Below, piece by piece: positions 32,729-41,405 of a DNA stretch of 64,000 nucleotides (the stretch's first letter is position 1; the number at the start of each line of letters is the position of its first letter). Source of the stretch: a virus; IMG/VR virus record IMGVR_UViG_3300008963_000727, positions 124,001-188,000 of that record. The stretch is one strand, 5' to 3'. A model generated the notes under the pieces. That model was not told the DNA's origin. It did not search any database and saw only the letters and a list, made by a program, of their open reading frames with translations. The position numbers and the translations under genes are program-made.

Positions 32729-34007
32729 AAATTTCTGGGTCCTTTTCTAATATATATGCCATTGTTGTTGGCTGTGTTCTAATTTTCTCTAATTGAAGTA
32801 TTCTGGACTTTCCTGCTGCTAACCCATCTACAAACGTATCTGGCCATTGTTCTTCAAATGTGGGTCTAGTTTTAAGTTGTAGTAGAACATCTTTAAGTGC
32901 ACCATTTGGCAACCCATCGCTGACTTCATCAACCTTACGGTCTAGTACTGTTCTTGGAAGTGCTAATGGACTCAAAAATATATCTGGTCCAAAACTGAAT
33001 ATTACTTTTGCTAGGATATCAACACCAAGATTTTGTGATAAGTCTTGAATATTTTGAACTTCAAATAGCCCGGGCAGAGTAAGAGTAAAGTCTAATCTTA
33101 CTTGACGACGATTCTTTGCATAAGTGATTGCTCTTTTAAAATTTTCTAACCATTGTTCATAATTCAGCCCAGTACGAATGTATTCACCAATAGGTCCAGT
33201 ACCATCTAAACTTGCACATATTTGCCAATCTCTAATGTTAGAGAGTATGTCGTCAAATAAATCAATGCCTTTATACTTCACACGACTTAGATTTGTATTA
33301 TATCTGGCATAAAGTCCCGGGCCATCGCCCAAATCAACAATACGCTTCATATATCGCCAATGTTGTTCATACATAAGAGGCTCACCACCTACCCAATATA
33401 TTTCTTCAACACGGTGCTCTTCTACAGCATCAGAAAATTCTTTTTCAATTTGTGTATCTTGAAATTTTGATATTTGCTTTCTTATTTCTGGCTTCATCCA
33501 ATTATTTTTTGGATCGTGCCAATTGATCATATTTTGTTGTCTTTGCTCTGACTCCCATGCAGAACTAAGCATATCCCCACACATACGGCATTTAAAATTG
33601 CATAAGTTAGAAAACCTATAATCCCAAGAAATAGGCTTCATATGTGTGTAACCATCTGAGTCAGTCGATTCCCATATTTCATCATACCGACGACGAAATA
33701 AGTGCCAAAAATAATCACGATACACATCAGTATTCAAGAGTTTATTATTACAAACCTCACATTCAGGAAGCGTTTCGCCAGCCATCATGCGTCGTCTAAC
33801 AGATCGCATGTGGTCACTGTTCCAGTGTTCATCTAAAGCCTGAGGATTATACTCTCCCGTTCCAGATTCTGTATCTATATACTGTTCAAAATTTTGTGCT
33901 GGTTCTCTGCTTGCACAACACATTCTTCTCTCTGTTTGAGGGCTTAGATATGTGTGTACCCATGGAGCCATACAAAGCGTTTCAGGCTTTTTTTCTGGCT
34001 TATCCAT
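32697..34007 (-). CDS. Radical SAM protein with N-terminal SPASM/twitch-like cysteines (436 aa)
   Basis: Core motif CNFKCRMC near residue 135 (CxxxCxxC). Ahead of it lies an auxiliary-cluster-like region: LCMAPWVHTYLSP, then MCC, then CEVC. After it come IYWVGGEPL (family GGEP), ARYNTNLSR and CASLDGTG, the SAM-binding strands. The auxiliary cysteines are N-terminal, unlike classic SPASM enzymes where they follow the barrel. Substrate unknown; relatives occur in marine phages. Closest in layout to the two genes upstream (34000 and 35208). Confidence 0.85.
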   Translation of the reverse strand: MDKPEKKPETLCMAPWVHTYLSPQTERRMCCASREPAQNFEQYIDTESGTGEYNPQALDEHWNSDHMRSVRRRMMAGETLPECEVCNNKLLNTDVYRDYFWHLFRRRYDEIWESTDSDGYTHMKPISWDYRFSNLCNFKCRMCGDMLSSAWESEQRQQNMINWHDPKNNWMKPEIRKQISKFQDTQIEKEFSDAVEEHRVEEIYWVGGEPLMYEQHWRYMKRIVDLGDGPGLYARYNTNLSRVKYKGIDLFDDILSNIRDWQICASLDGTGPIGEYIRTGLNYEQWLENFKRAITYAKNRRQVRLDFTLTLPGLFEVQNIQDLSQNLGVDILAKVIFSFGPDIFLSPLALPRTVLDRKVDEVSDGLPNGALKDVLLQLKTRPTFEEQWPDTFVDGLAAGKSRILQLEKIRTQPTTMAYILEKDPEIYEWWKNIRSD

Positions 34008-35208
34008 ATCCTAGAACCTCTGCCCACTTTTCGTGAGAATCGGCGAGGTTGACATTTCTCCTATCGTCAAGCAATTTTATATTATCTAGCAGTTCAGAAC
34101 CGTCTGTTGTTTCACCATTAGTGATAAAATCAATGATATGGTTAAACTCTAAACGATGCCGCGTAGAAACATCACTCTGCTCTAACGATTCAATCGCAAA
34201 CGCTTTTGCTTTTTTTGGTAAGCGACTGACACTAAGATAATGAGGTTCGTGTAACATATTCCAATAGATAAAATCAAAGTTTTGCTGATCAATCCAGTGT
34301 GCCAAATCTGAAAGATAGTAAACATTGTAAGCGTTTACTGTTGAACATACCTGCAAAGACATGTTATTCAACTCTTTTCTTAATTTCTTAAATCTAGCAA
34401 TATTATCTTCAACCTCATTCCATATAGCATTGGTCCGCTGGTACTCAAACCTTTCTCCAACATCATCAATACTAAAAGCAACCTCTACATGTTTAAAATG
34501 CTTCCAAGTATCGATTGCATGTTCTGGGAAATGTGTCCCATTTGTATTATAGTGTATTTCAACTTGTGGGGCGATTCCTTTATCTACTAAATTTTGGAGC
34601 AATTCAAAATGCTCGCCTATCATAAAAGGCTCACCGCCAGTAAATTCAATGTAGCGTATTTGGTCTAATATGTTTTCTAATTCATCCCAGAATTCTGTTT
34701 TCTCTCTTGGCCATGCACCTTTTTTTAGCATCATGTATTGAAAACTGGACTTTTTTTGCTCACGTGGCATACTTTGAAGTTCTTCTGTTGCAAATGCACT
34801 CGAAGACCATGAGCCACATATTCTGCACTTTAAGTTGCATATGTTCCCCAGTTTTAAATCTAGAAACATTAGTGGCTCTGCCTCTTCGCTCCACTGTATA
34901 TTATCTGGTATAATGTGTTTTAAGCGATCCAGCGTGTGCATTCTTTTACTGGTTCTTCCAGCATCTTCTTCATTCCAGCATTTTTGACAAGTATTAGGCC
35001 GTTTGCCGTCAAGAAACTCTCTGCGGAGAGTTTTCATATGATTGCTATTTTGAATTTGAGAAAATGGTGCACTAGCAAGTTCAAATGGGTTGCCATTATC
35101 ATCAGCAATTTCATCCTCAGCCAAACAGCATGGTCTTACAGTTCCAGTAGGGCTAGTCTCCATACTAACCCAAGGCAAAACACAAAACTTTTCATGAGGA
35201 ATTTTCAT
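34000..35208 (-). CDS. Radical SAM protein, same subfamily (402 aa)
   Basis: N-terminal FCVLPWVSMETSPTGTVRPC with a CC pair and CQKC, then CNLKCRIC near residue 122, IEFTGGEPF, HYNTNGT and VAFSIDDVG. Same layout as its neighbours on both sides, so three tandem paralogues exist. It overlaps the downstream gene by 8 nt and shares one base (TAATG) with the upstream stop. Confidence 0.85.
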   Translation of the reverse strand: MKIPHEKFCVLPWVSMETSPTGTVRPCCLAEDEIADDNGNPFELASAPFSQIQNSNHMKTLRREFLDGKRPNTCQKCWNEEDAGRTSKRMHTLDRLKHIIPDNIQWSEEAEPLMFLDLKLGNICNLKCRICGSWSSSAFATEELQSMPREQKKSSFQYMMLKKGAWPREKTEFWDELENILDQIRYIEFTGGEPFMIGEHFELLQNLVDKGIAPQVEIHYNTNGTHFPEHAIDTWKHFKHVEVAFSIDDVGERFEYQRTNAIWNEVEDNIARFKKLRKELNNMSLQVCSTVNAYNVYYLSDLAHWIDQQNFDFIYWNMLHEPHYLSVSRLPKKAKAFAIESLEQSDVSTRHRLEFNHIIDFITNGETTDGSELLDNIKLLDDRRNVNLADSHEKWAEVLGYG

Positions 35209-36497
35209 TAAACCGCTATAGCCTTTAGTTCTGGTAATATGTCTAAAATATCTTCTTTTCTAATTTCATCTAGTTGTCTTGTACGTGCCCAAAACTCAGG
35301 AATCAGATGTTGATTATTGGTAGACATCATGAAAGATATAGCACTTTCAAACCCCACAGAGGCCCGATTAAGTTTATCAAATGGTCGCAACCATTTTAAA
35401 TGCTCTTCATACTTCTCTTTTAATTGTTGCTTATACGCATCTGGAGCAATATCTATTCTATAATGCACTGGATCTTGTAAGATGTTAACATTAAGATCTT
35501 GGGCACGGATAAAGCCTCTTTCTACCCAGTCACGATGAAAATCGGGCAAATGCCATGCATTCATTATTGAAAGCGTTGGTGAAATATAAAAATCAACCTC
35601 AGGACATGTTTCCAACATTTCTTCACGATTTCTTAATACCTTATCCCACTTAGTCCCTTTTCTAATATACTCTGCTCTTTCTCCAGAGGCATCCAAACTT
35701 GCACCAACGGCAACAGAGTCAAACTTTTTCCAATAATCAAAAACTGAACGACCTTTGAGACTGGTTTCTGTAAAGTTACTGTTATAAATTAAACGAACAT
35801 CAAATCTTCCACGTCGTTCCAATTCGTCTAAAATGCGATAATGTTCTTCCATTAACAGTGGCTCGCCACCAGCGAAGTAAATTTGTTCAACATAATCTAA
35901 GTGCTCAACAAGTTGCTCCCATACATCGGTTTCCCATCGTCCAGCAAAGTTAAGTGCTTTATTATGTTTCTTCCAGTCTTCACCGGCTAGTTTTGCTTGA
36001 TCGCTATACCAATTGCTAGAAAATATATGACCACAACTACGACATTTAAGATTACAAAGGTTGCTAAATCTTATATCCCAATAGGTCATAGCAAACTCGT
36101 CATATGAACCGTCTTCGTTAGTTTCATCAACTCTGTCTATATGATGGCCATGATGTTTGTTAGCACTTTGGCGACCAGAGAAAAACCCAGAATCTTCTTG
36201 TTCATAGCATCTTGTGCAATAGGAATTTGGTGTCCCATTTAACATATCTTTCCGAAGATTTTTCATTTCCTTAGAATTCCAAATTTCTTTTAAAGTATTC
36301 TCTTTACAATTTCCAACTGGACCTTCTTTCATTTCTGCATGACAACAGGGGAACGCTTCTCCCGTTGGATAAGCATGTAAATGTATCCAAGGATATATGC
36401 AAAAAGTTTTACTTTCAGTTACTAATTCTTTATGTCGCTCTGATAAATCATCACTAGAAATTTTTACTGGTTCAGTACTATTATAATTGTATGTCAT
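35208..36497 (-). CDS. Radical SAM protein, same subfamily (429 aa)
   Basis: FCIYPWIHLHAYPTGEAFPC with CC and later CTRC precede the core motif CNLKCRSC near residue 146. IYFAGGEPLL, IYNSNFTET and VGASLDASG follow. First of the three tandem members of this subfamily and 2 nt downstream of the acyltransferase gene. Function unknown; the group probably acts in sequence or as a complex on one substrate. Confidence 0.85.
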   Translation of the reverse strand: MTYNYNSTEPVKISSDDLSERHKELVTESKTFCIYPWIHLHAYPTGEAFPCCHAEMKEGPVGNCKENTLKEIWNSKEMKNLRKDMLNGTPNSYCTRCYEQEDSGFFSGRQSANKHHGHHIDRVDETNEDGSYDEFAMTYWDIRFSNLCNLKCRSCGHIFSSNWYSDQAKLAGEDWKKHNKALNFAGRWETDVWEQLVEHLDYVEQIYFAGGEPLLMEEHYRILDELERRGRFDVRLIYNSNFTETSLKGRSVFDYWKKFDSVAVGASLDASGERAEYIRKGTKWDKVLRNREEMLETCPEVDFYISPTLSIMNAWHLPDFHRDWVERGFIRAQDLNVNILQDPVHYRIDIAPDAYKQQLKEKYEEHLKWLRPFDKLNRASVGFESAISFMMSTNNQHLIPEFWARTRQLDEIRKEDILDILPELKAIAV

Positions 36498-36499
36498 TC

Positions 36500-37093
36500 T
36501 TATCTAATCTTTTTAACTTTGTTTGGTAATTCTGAATATGTTCCACTTTCTGTAATATTTTTTCTTATTGTGCTTCTAGTTCCCAATGTAACATCATCAA
36601 CAATATTAACTTTATCAACTATATTGCAGCACGGGAATATTTTACAGAAGGAACCAACAGTCACTGATCCAGAAATATTCGTAAGACCACCAATAAAACA
36701 CCCATCATCAATTGTTGCATTATGAGAAATCCTACTATTAGATTGTATAATAACGTCTTTTCCTATTTTTGATTTAGGATATGCTGTTACATTGGGATAT
36801 ATAAATGAGCCATCACCAATTTCTGATCCCTCTACATAAGATTGATGGTGAATAATGCTAAATCTTTTACACTTAACAGTATCCATATGATGAGAAATTT
36901 GTTTTCTTAAATCAAAATCTTGTGTTACTAAATTAATGAAGTATTTAGAATTATCAACTTTGCTCTGATTTAAAAAGTCAATCGGGTTTATGACATTAAC
37001 TTCTGGAAGATTTGAATATTGTGTTAAATCATTTAATATAGAAGTATCAAAAGATATCGCAAAAAATTCATTTCTGCTCATCGGTATCTTCAT
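36500..37093 (-). CDS. Left-handed beta-helix acyltransferase, NeuD-like (197 aa)
   Basis: Residues 85-180 show hexapeptide repeats of a left-handed beta-helix (EIGDGSFIYPNVTAYP, KIGKDVIIQSNSRISHNATI, GCFIGGLTNISGSV). His102-type residues in HHQSYVEG and SHNATI could be catalytic. The N-terminal half is a short Rossmann-like region as in sialic-acid O-acetyltransferase NeuD and the PglD group. Probably acetylates an amino sugar using acetyl-CoA. Start may be ATG 37093 or the internal ATG 37081; both overlap the upstream gene. Confidence 0.8.
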   Translation of the reverse strand: MKIPMSRNEFFAISFDTSILNDLTQYSNLPEVNVINPIDFLNQSKVDNSKYFINLVTQDFDLRKQISHHMDTVKCKRFSIIHHQSYVEGSEIGDGSFIYPNVTAYPKSKIGKDVIIQSNSRISHNATIDDGCFIGGLTNISGSVTVGSFCKIFPCCNIVDKVNIVDDVTLGTRSTIRKNITESGTYSELPNKVKKIR

Positions 37094-37310
37094 CCATCAT
37101 TTTACGGATGTGTTTATGTCGGCGTAATTCTCTATACATTTTAATTATCGATCTAGGACCATCATATTTCCATACTAGTGGGAAAATTCCATGAATAATA
37201 CTTTTAAATCCCGCCCACAACAACCTAAAACCGTAATGACAAGCGTGAAGCATATGGTATGTATATGTCATGCTGCTGTTTTTTAAGTGGTCTTTCATGT
37301 TTTTAATCAT
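37068..37310 (-). CDS. DUF6356-like small protein (80 aa)
   Basis: Pattern H(L)....MTYTYHMLHA, GFRLLWAGFKSIIHGIFPLVW, then SIIKMYREL matches the small DUF6356 family as I recall it, with a hydrophobic helix that may sit in the membrane. The basic/acidic tail is short. Function unknown. It lies between the glycosyltransferase-like gene (18-nt gap) and the acyltransferase gene (26-nt overlap). Confidence 0.65.
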   Translation of the reverse strand: MIKNMKDHLKNSSMTYTYHMLHACHYGFRLLWAGFKSIIHGIFPLVWKYDGPRSIIKMYRELRRHKHIRKMMDEDTDEQK

Positions 37311-37328
37311 AAAATAAATCCCTAATAA

Positions 37329-38333
37329 TCAATAATGAAATACTTTTTTAAAATCTTCTAGTGTTAATTTATAAAGAATCTGATAATTATGCTCTAGAAC
37401 ATCTTGCATTTCATTATACATGGTATTTAATTCTGATATTGATAGAGTAGAAATATAATCTATAATTTTAAAAATCTTTTCTATTCTCGCTTCATGCCCA
37501 TTATAATCATAAGATTCTTCCCACCACCTATCAAATGTTTTGAATCCCAATTTCTTTAAATTCTTTAAGAAGCCAACTGGCCCATTGACAACAAATGGGG
37601 TTTTAAGTGCAATAGGACGCCACGTTTTTTCTGTAGGGAAAAATGTATTTCCCTTGATATAAGTTTCACACACAACTTCTAGAAAAAAACGATAATACTC
37701 ACTATCAATGTTTAAATTAGAATCAACTGTTATCGGATATTGATTTATATTATCTGGTCCATTAAAAGGACATTCTGTCAAAAAGTTTAAAGCATCTTTC
37801 GCAGTGTCAATACTAGCAGAATTGCTAATAATAGTATCAACACCAAGAATACTTCTTTCAAGGGACTTTTTATCATCTATATTTAAATGATATGTTTGGA
37901 TGCTTTCTTCTTTATATTCTTTATAAAGTCTGCTAGAAATCCGTAACCTATCCCATGAATTTCTTCCAACAAAACAAGCAAATTTTTTAAAAGATTTATC
38001 ACTAAAACTCTTCATATGCTTGTTTTCATCAAAAAACAATTCATTTTGAACAGTGGGCAGAGAATGTGCCAGAGGAAGTTTAGTTATTTTAAATGTTGGG
38101 TGGTATTCTACTTGATTGTGTGTTCGTATTTCTATATTATTATGAGGTATGTTTAAATTGCTTGATATATTTTCAAGAAACTCATAAAGTCCCATTGATT
38201 TTACACACGGCCCTTCTGTATTAAAGTTTATGGTTACACGCCCATTGTTAATAAGTTCTGAGATTATTTGATTTATTGATTCATTATGAAACCAAAAATC
38301 ATGATTGTCATTAACCTCTACTTGTACAGTCAT
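37329..38333 (-). CDS. Phage glycosyltransferase-like protein, family member 5 (334 aa)
   Basis: The C-terminal motif VVCETYIKG, FFPTEKTWRPIALKTPFVVNG, LKKLGFKTFDRWW and a following ESYDYNGHEARIEKI places it with members at 3759, 26384, 27493 and 28863. The N-terminal half is short and diverged. It overlaps the radical SAM gene upstream by 4 nt (ATGA), tying the glycosyltransferase family directly to the radical SAM operon. Confidence 0.65.
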   Translation of the reverse strand: MTVQVEVNDNHDFWFHNESINQIISELINNGRVTINFNTEGPCVKSMGLYEFLENISSNLNIPHNNIEIRTHNQVEYHPTFKITKLPLAHSLPTVQNELFFDENKHMKSFSDKSFKKFACFVGRNSWDRLRISSRLYKEYKEESIQTYHLNIDDKKSLERSILGVDTIISNSASIDTAKDALNFLTECPFNGPDNINQYPITVDSNLNIDSEYYRFFLEVVCETYIKGNTFFPTEKTWRPIALKTPFVVNGPVGFLKNLKKLGFKTFDRWWEESYDYNGHEARIEKIFKIIDYISTLSISELNTMYNEMQDVLEHNYQILYKLTLEDFKKVFHY

Positions 38334-39673
38334 AAAGATTCATACCAATCCTTTAGTTCTGGAAATGTATCAGCAAAGTTCTTTCCACGTCTTGTATCAT
38401 ATTGCTCAAAGAATTTTTTAAAATCATTACGCAACTTTGGAAGTTCAAAACTTTCACTATGCGGCGTTTTTACAATATCAAGGTAGTCAATTAATCGCTG
38501 TAATTGATTTAGTTCCATTTCATGCAAAAATTCTGACGAACTGTTCTTGTCAAACCATTGTTGTAATTTATCGCCCCGAGACTGTCTTATTTCATCAGGA
38601 AGAACAAGTGCACTTTGGAAACTTGGAAATCTTAGAATATTTAGGGAAAAATTAACTGCTTCTTTGCCGTAATTCTGTTTATAGTATAACATTAGATCCA
38701 AAAATTCATCCAGACTTTCTAAGCATAATGCATTAATAGTACACATACAATGTAGACCACGAAGTTGTTTGCCTTCTAGCAAGTACTCAAGATTGCCAAT
38801 CCATTGCTGCCACTCAAGACCATCACGGATGTATTCTGCGTGTGTTCCCATGGATTCATTTGAGGTATATAAGTCTAGTTCAACATTCTGTGTTGCATCC
38901 AATAACCTGTCAACCTCTTTGCGATTTATCCCAAGATTAGAATTAATTGCCAGCCTAGTATTACTTTTACCTTTGTTCTCGTTAAACCAATCAAACAACT
39001 GCCATGTATATCCAGATAGTAAAGGCTCACCACCAGTTATTCGCAGTTCCTGCAGGGTTCTATGCAAATCAGATTCCCACCATTGCATGAATGCTTCAGC
39101 ATACGGATTTGTATCTTTAAACTTAAAAAGTTGTGCAGAATCATGTGTATGAGTAAAGTGATTTCTACCATCAGATTGTAGCCCACCATATGACCCGTTT
39201 TTCTTGATGTCCTTGACCCATGTTGTAGAAAACGCAGGGTTACAGTAAGAGCACGCAAAGTTACATGTTCTATCAAAACTAATTTCCAATGTTTTTAAAT
39301 CAACATCTTCATTGACTGGAATATTGAAAGCATCATCAATTTCTTTTTGTGAATATATTTTTGTTTTATAGACACGATCACTTATAGCATCTTTTTCCAT
39401 GTCTTCTATTTTCCAGCAATATTCACAACCCGGTGGTCGCTCACCGGCAATCATTTGCTGTCTGTCTTTCTTTTTTTGATCAGTATTATGAAGAAGTTTT
39501 GGATTTTTCTTTACATCATCAGCGGATACATGATGGGCTGGTGGATGGTGACAACTCGTTGTCATACCAGACCCTAACCATATAGTAGCATTGTACCATT
39601 TAGCCGCACAAAAACTTTCACTTTTTTTGTCTAATACCTCTTTTTTAAATTTTAAATCTGGATTCATACTCAT
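38330..39673 (-). CDS. Radical SAM protein, CHHPP subfamily (447 aa)
   Basis: The N-terminal region has FCAAKWYNATIWL, then SCHHPPAHH, a KKNPKLLHNT stretch and CEYCW, before the core motif CNFACSYC near residue 137. LRITGGEPLL and AINSNLGIN follow. I start at ATG 39673 (MSMNPDLKF), one base after the upstream stop; a longer frame from 39718 overlaps the upstream gene by 44 nt and is less likely. It is a paralogue of the gene at 41398-42819, and the pair flank the SDR-fusion gene. Confidence 0.85.
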   Translation of the reverse strand: MSMNPDLKFKKEVLDKKSESFCAAKWYNATIWLGSGMTTSCHHPPAHHVSADDVKKNPKLLHNTDQKKKDRQQMIAGERPPGCEYCWKIEDMEKDAISDRVYKTKIYSQKEIDDAFNIPVNEDVDLKTLEISFDRTCNFACSYCNPAFSTTWVKDIKKNGSYGGLQSDGRNHFTHTHDSAQLFKFKDTNPYAEAFMQWWESDLHRTLQELRITGGEPLLSGYTWQLFDWFNENKGKSNTRLAINSNLGINRKEVDRLLDATQNVELDLYTSNESMGTHAEYIRDGLEWQQWIGNLEYLLEGKQLRGLHCMCTINALCLESLDEFLDLMLYYKQNYGKEAVNFSLNILRFPSFQSALVLPDEIRQSRGDKLQQWFDKNSSSEFLHEMELNQLQRLIDYLDIVKTPHSESFELPKLRNDFKKFFEQYDTRRGKNFADTFPELKDWYESL

Positions 39674-39674
39674 A

Positions 39675-41405
39675 TTAGTTTTGGTAATCAAAGTTAACCG
39701 ATAATGAGATTTCGTCAACTACCGTGTTAGAAGATATTGATGTGCAATATTCTATAAACCTGATAATATCATCACAAGAGATGCCATTACCAGTCCATGT
39801 TGGCTTTGATCTTGATAATTCTGTGTCTAACCTGTCAGGTGTTATTAGTGTTGTCTTAAAATTTACAAGATTATTTTTAAAAGCAGTACTTGATTGTTTG
39901 CTGGCATAACTCAATGCACTCTTTGCTACTCTGTATCTTTCCCATTTTGGCTCTGCTGCAACAATTGCTTTTTCTGCTATACTACCAATATTAAATATCC
40001 ATCCAGTTTTTTCATGTAATTTCCATTCATCAAATACTGCATGAAGAAGATTAATCTGAGCAAAATTTGCCCAATCTTCATCTGGTGGACCATCAAATGC
40101 ATTATTGATAAAAACATCATAATGCAATGATTCTTTTGCAATTAATTTGATATGCTCTGGATTAGTTATATCATATCCTGTGCTTCTGCTAGAGCCATCA
40201 CCGTAGAAATGTTCTTTTAATGCCTTTCCTAAACCTCTGTTATCACCTGTAATATAATATCTATATGTATTAGCCACTGTTTTATTTTGATCCCATGTTT
40301 TAGTTAATTTCTGTCCACAAGTAAATGCACATTCAAATAATCTTCCATTGTCAATATCTTTATTCCATGAATCTATAAGATCATCCCAAAACGGATTTTT
40401 GAATATAGTTTTTAATGAATTGTGATATATACTTAGATTCTGTTTTCCGTACTTTTTAATAAATTCTTCAACTTGATTATTGCCGTTTTCATCATAATGC
40501 AATTCGTTTGCCCGGGGCATTACACTTTCGTCTTTGAACCTCGCATCATATAAATTATGTTCAAAAAAATTACAAGGCAGAACTAATCCTTCTGCTGTTA
40601 TTACTGCCTTTTTTCCAGTTAAAGCATCACATTTTATTGGCGTTTTATCAAAATAGTCTTTAATATCTGTGTATTGTTTTTTTAGATTTGGCAAATTTTC
40701 AATGCTTTGATTTGAATACCTTTTAATATCTGTTGGTTTAAGATAGTACTCCGTTCCTCTTTTTGGGGTGACCTTCCACTCATCAGATTTTTCTAGTGTC
40801 TTATGATCAAGAAATCTCCCAGTACCACGAAAGACAATATTCTCAAATCCCCACAAATTACTCATCATTTTTGCAGTGTCAACTTGGTGTTCGTTGTGTT
40901 TGAACACAATAAAATTCCATTGTGCTTTGCCTCCGGCAGTTATAAATGCTTTTGCATTTTCCATTGCTTTATCAAATGATACATTTCTTCTATATAAATG
41001 ATTCGTATCATCTAGCCCGTCAATATTAAAATCAATTTTTCCATAATCGCCAATAGTCTCAGCAAGTTCTTTCCACCACTCTGTATTTCTTACTCCACCA
41101 TTGGTATGAATATAAATCCACAAGGTATCAGATTTTTTTCTAAAATCTTTTATTATATTCAAAAACTCAGGATGAACAATCGGGTCACCGTAACTTCCAC
41201 AGAAAAATATTTGTTTTAGGCGGTTACATAAAGATTCGTCAAAAGTAGAATCAATTACTTCTCTACTGAGATGTTGAACCTCAAGGTATGGGTTTGTCTC
41301 TCCACCATTAATATTCCTAGGACATTGTGGACAAGCAGCATTACAATGTGTGGTTACCTCAATTTGAAATTCTGTTATATTTTCGTAAGAAAAAGTATTA
41401 TGCAT
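39675..41405 (-). CDS. Radical SAM-SPASM protein fused to a short-chain dehydrogenase (576 aa)
   Basis: The N-terminus has CNAACPQC (Cys21, 25, 28) as radical SAM motif, then FCGSYGDPIVHPEF and FNIDGLDD. A C-terminal SPASM-like region follows (CDALTGKKAVITAEGLVLPC near 265-285; CAFTCGQ near 362). From about residue 380 a second domain begins: YYITGDNRGLG (NAD(P)-binding TGxxxGxG), VFINNAFDG (NNAG-like) and YRVAK (YxxxK near 490), that is a classical SDR fold. No stop or frameshift lies between, so it is one polypeptide. A two-step radical oxidation and reduction on one substrate is a fair inference. Confidence 0.85.
   Translation of the reverse strand: MHNTFSYENITEFQIEVTTHCNAACPQCPRNINGGETNPYLEVQHLSREVIDSTFDESLCNRLKQIFFCGSYGDPIVHPEFLNIIKDFRKKSDTLWIYIHTNGGVRNTEWWKELAETIGDYGKIDFNIDGLDDTNHLYRRNVSFDKAMENAKAFITAGGKAQWNFIVFKHNEHQVDTAKMMSNLWGFENIVFRGTGRFLDHKTLEKSDEWKVTPKRGTEYYLKPTDIKRYSNQSIENLPNLKKQYTDIKDYFDKTPIKCDALTGKKAVITAEGLVLPCNFFEHNLYDARFKDESVMPRANELHYDENGNNQVEEFIKKYGKQNLSIYHNSLKTIFKNPFWDDLIDSWNKDIDNGRLFECAFTCGQKLTKTWDQNKTVANTYRYYITGDNRGLGKALKEHFYGDGSSRSTGYDITNPEHIKLIAKESLHYDVFINNAFDGPPDEDWANFAQINLLHAVFDEWKLHEKTGWIFNIGSIAEKAIVAAEPKWERYRVAKSALSYASKQSSTAFKNNLVNFKTTLITPDRLDTELSRSKPTWTGNGISCDDIIRFIEYCTSISSNTVVDEISLSVNFDYQN

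Noticed and set aside
39674-39718. N-terminal extension of the radical SAM gene ending at 38330
   Set aside because: It would overlap the fusion gene by 44 nt; the ATG at 39673 sits one base after that gene's stop.
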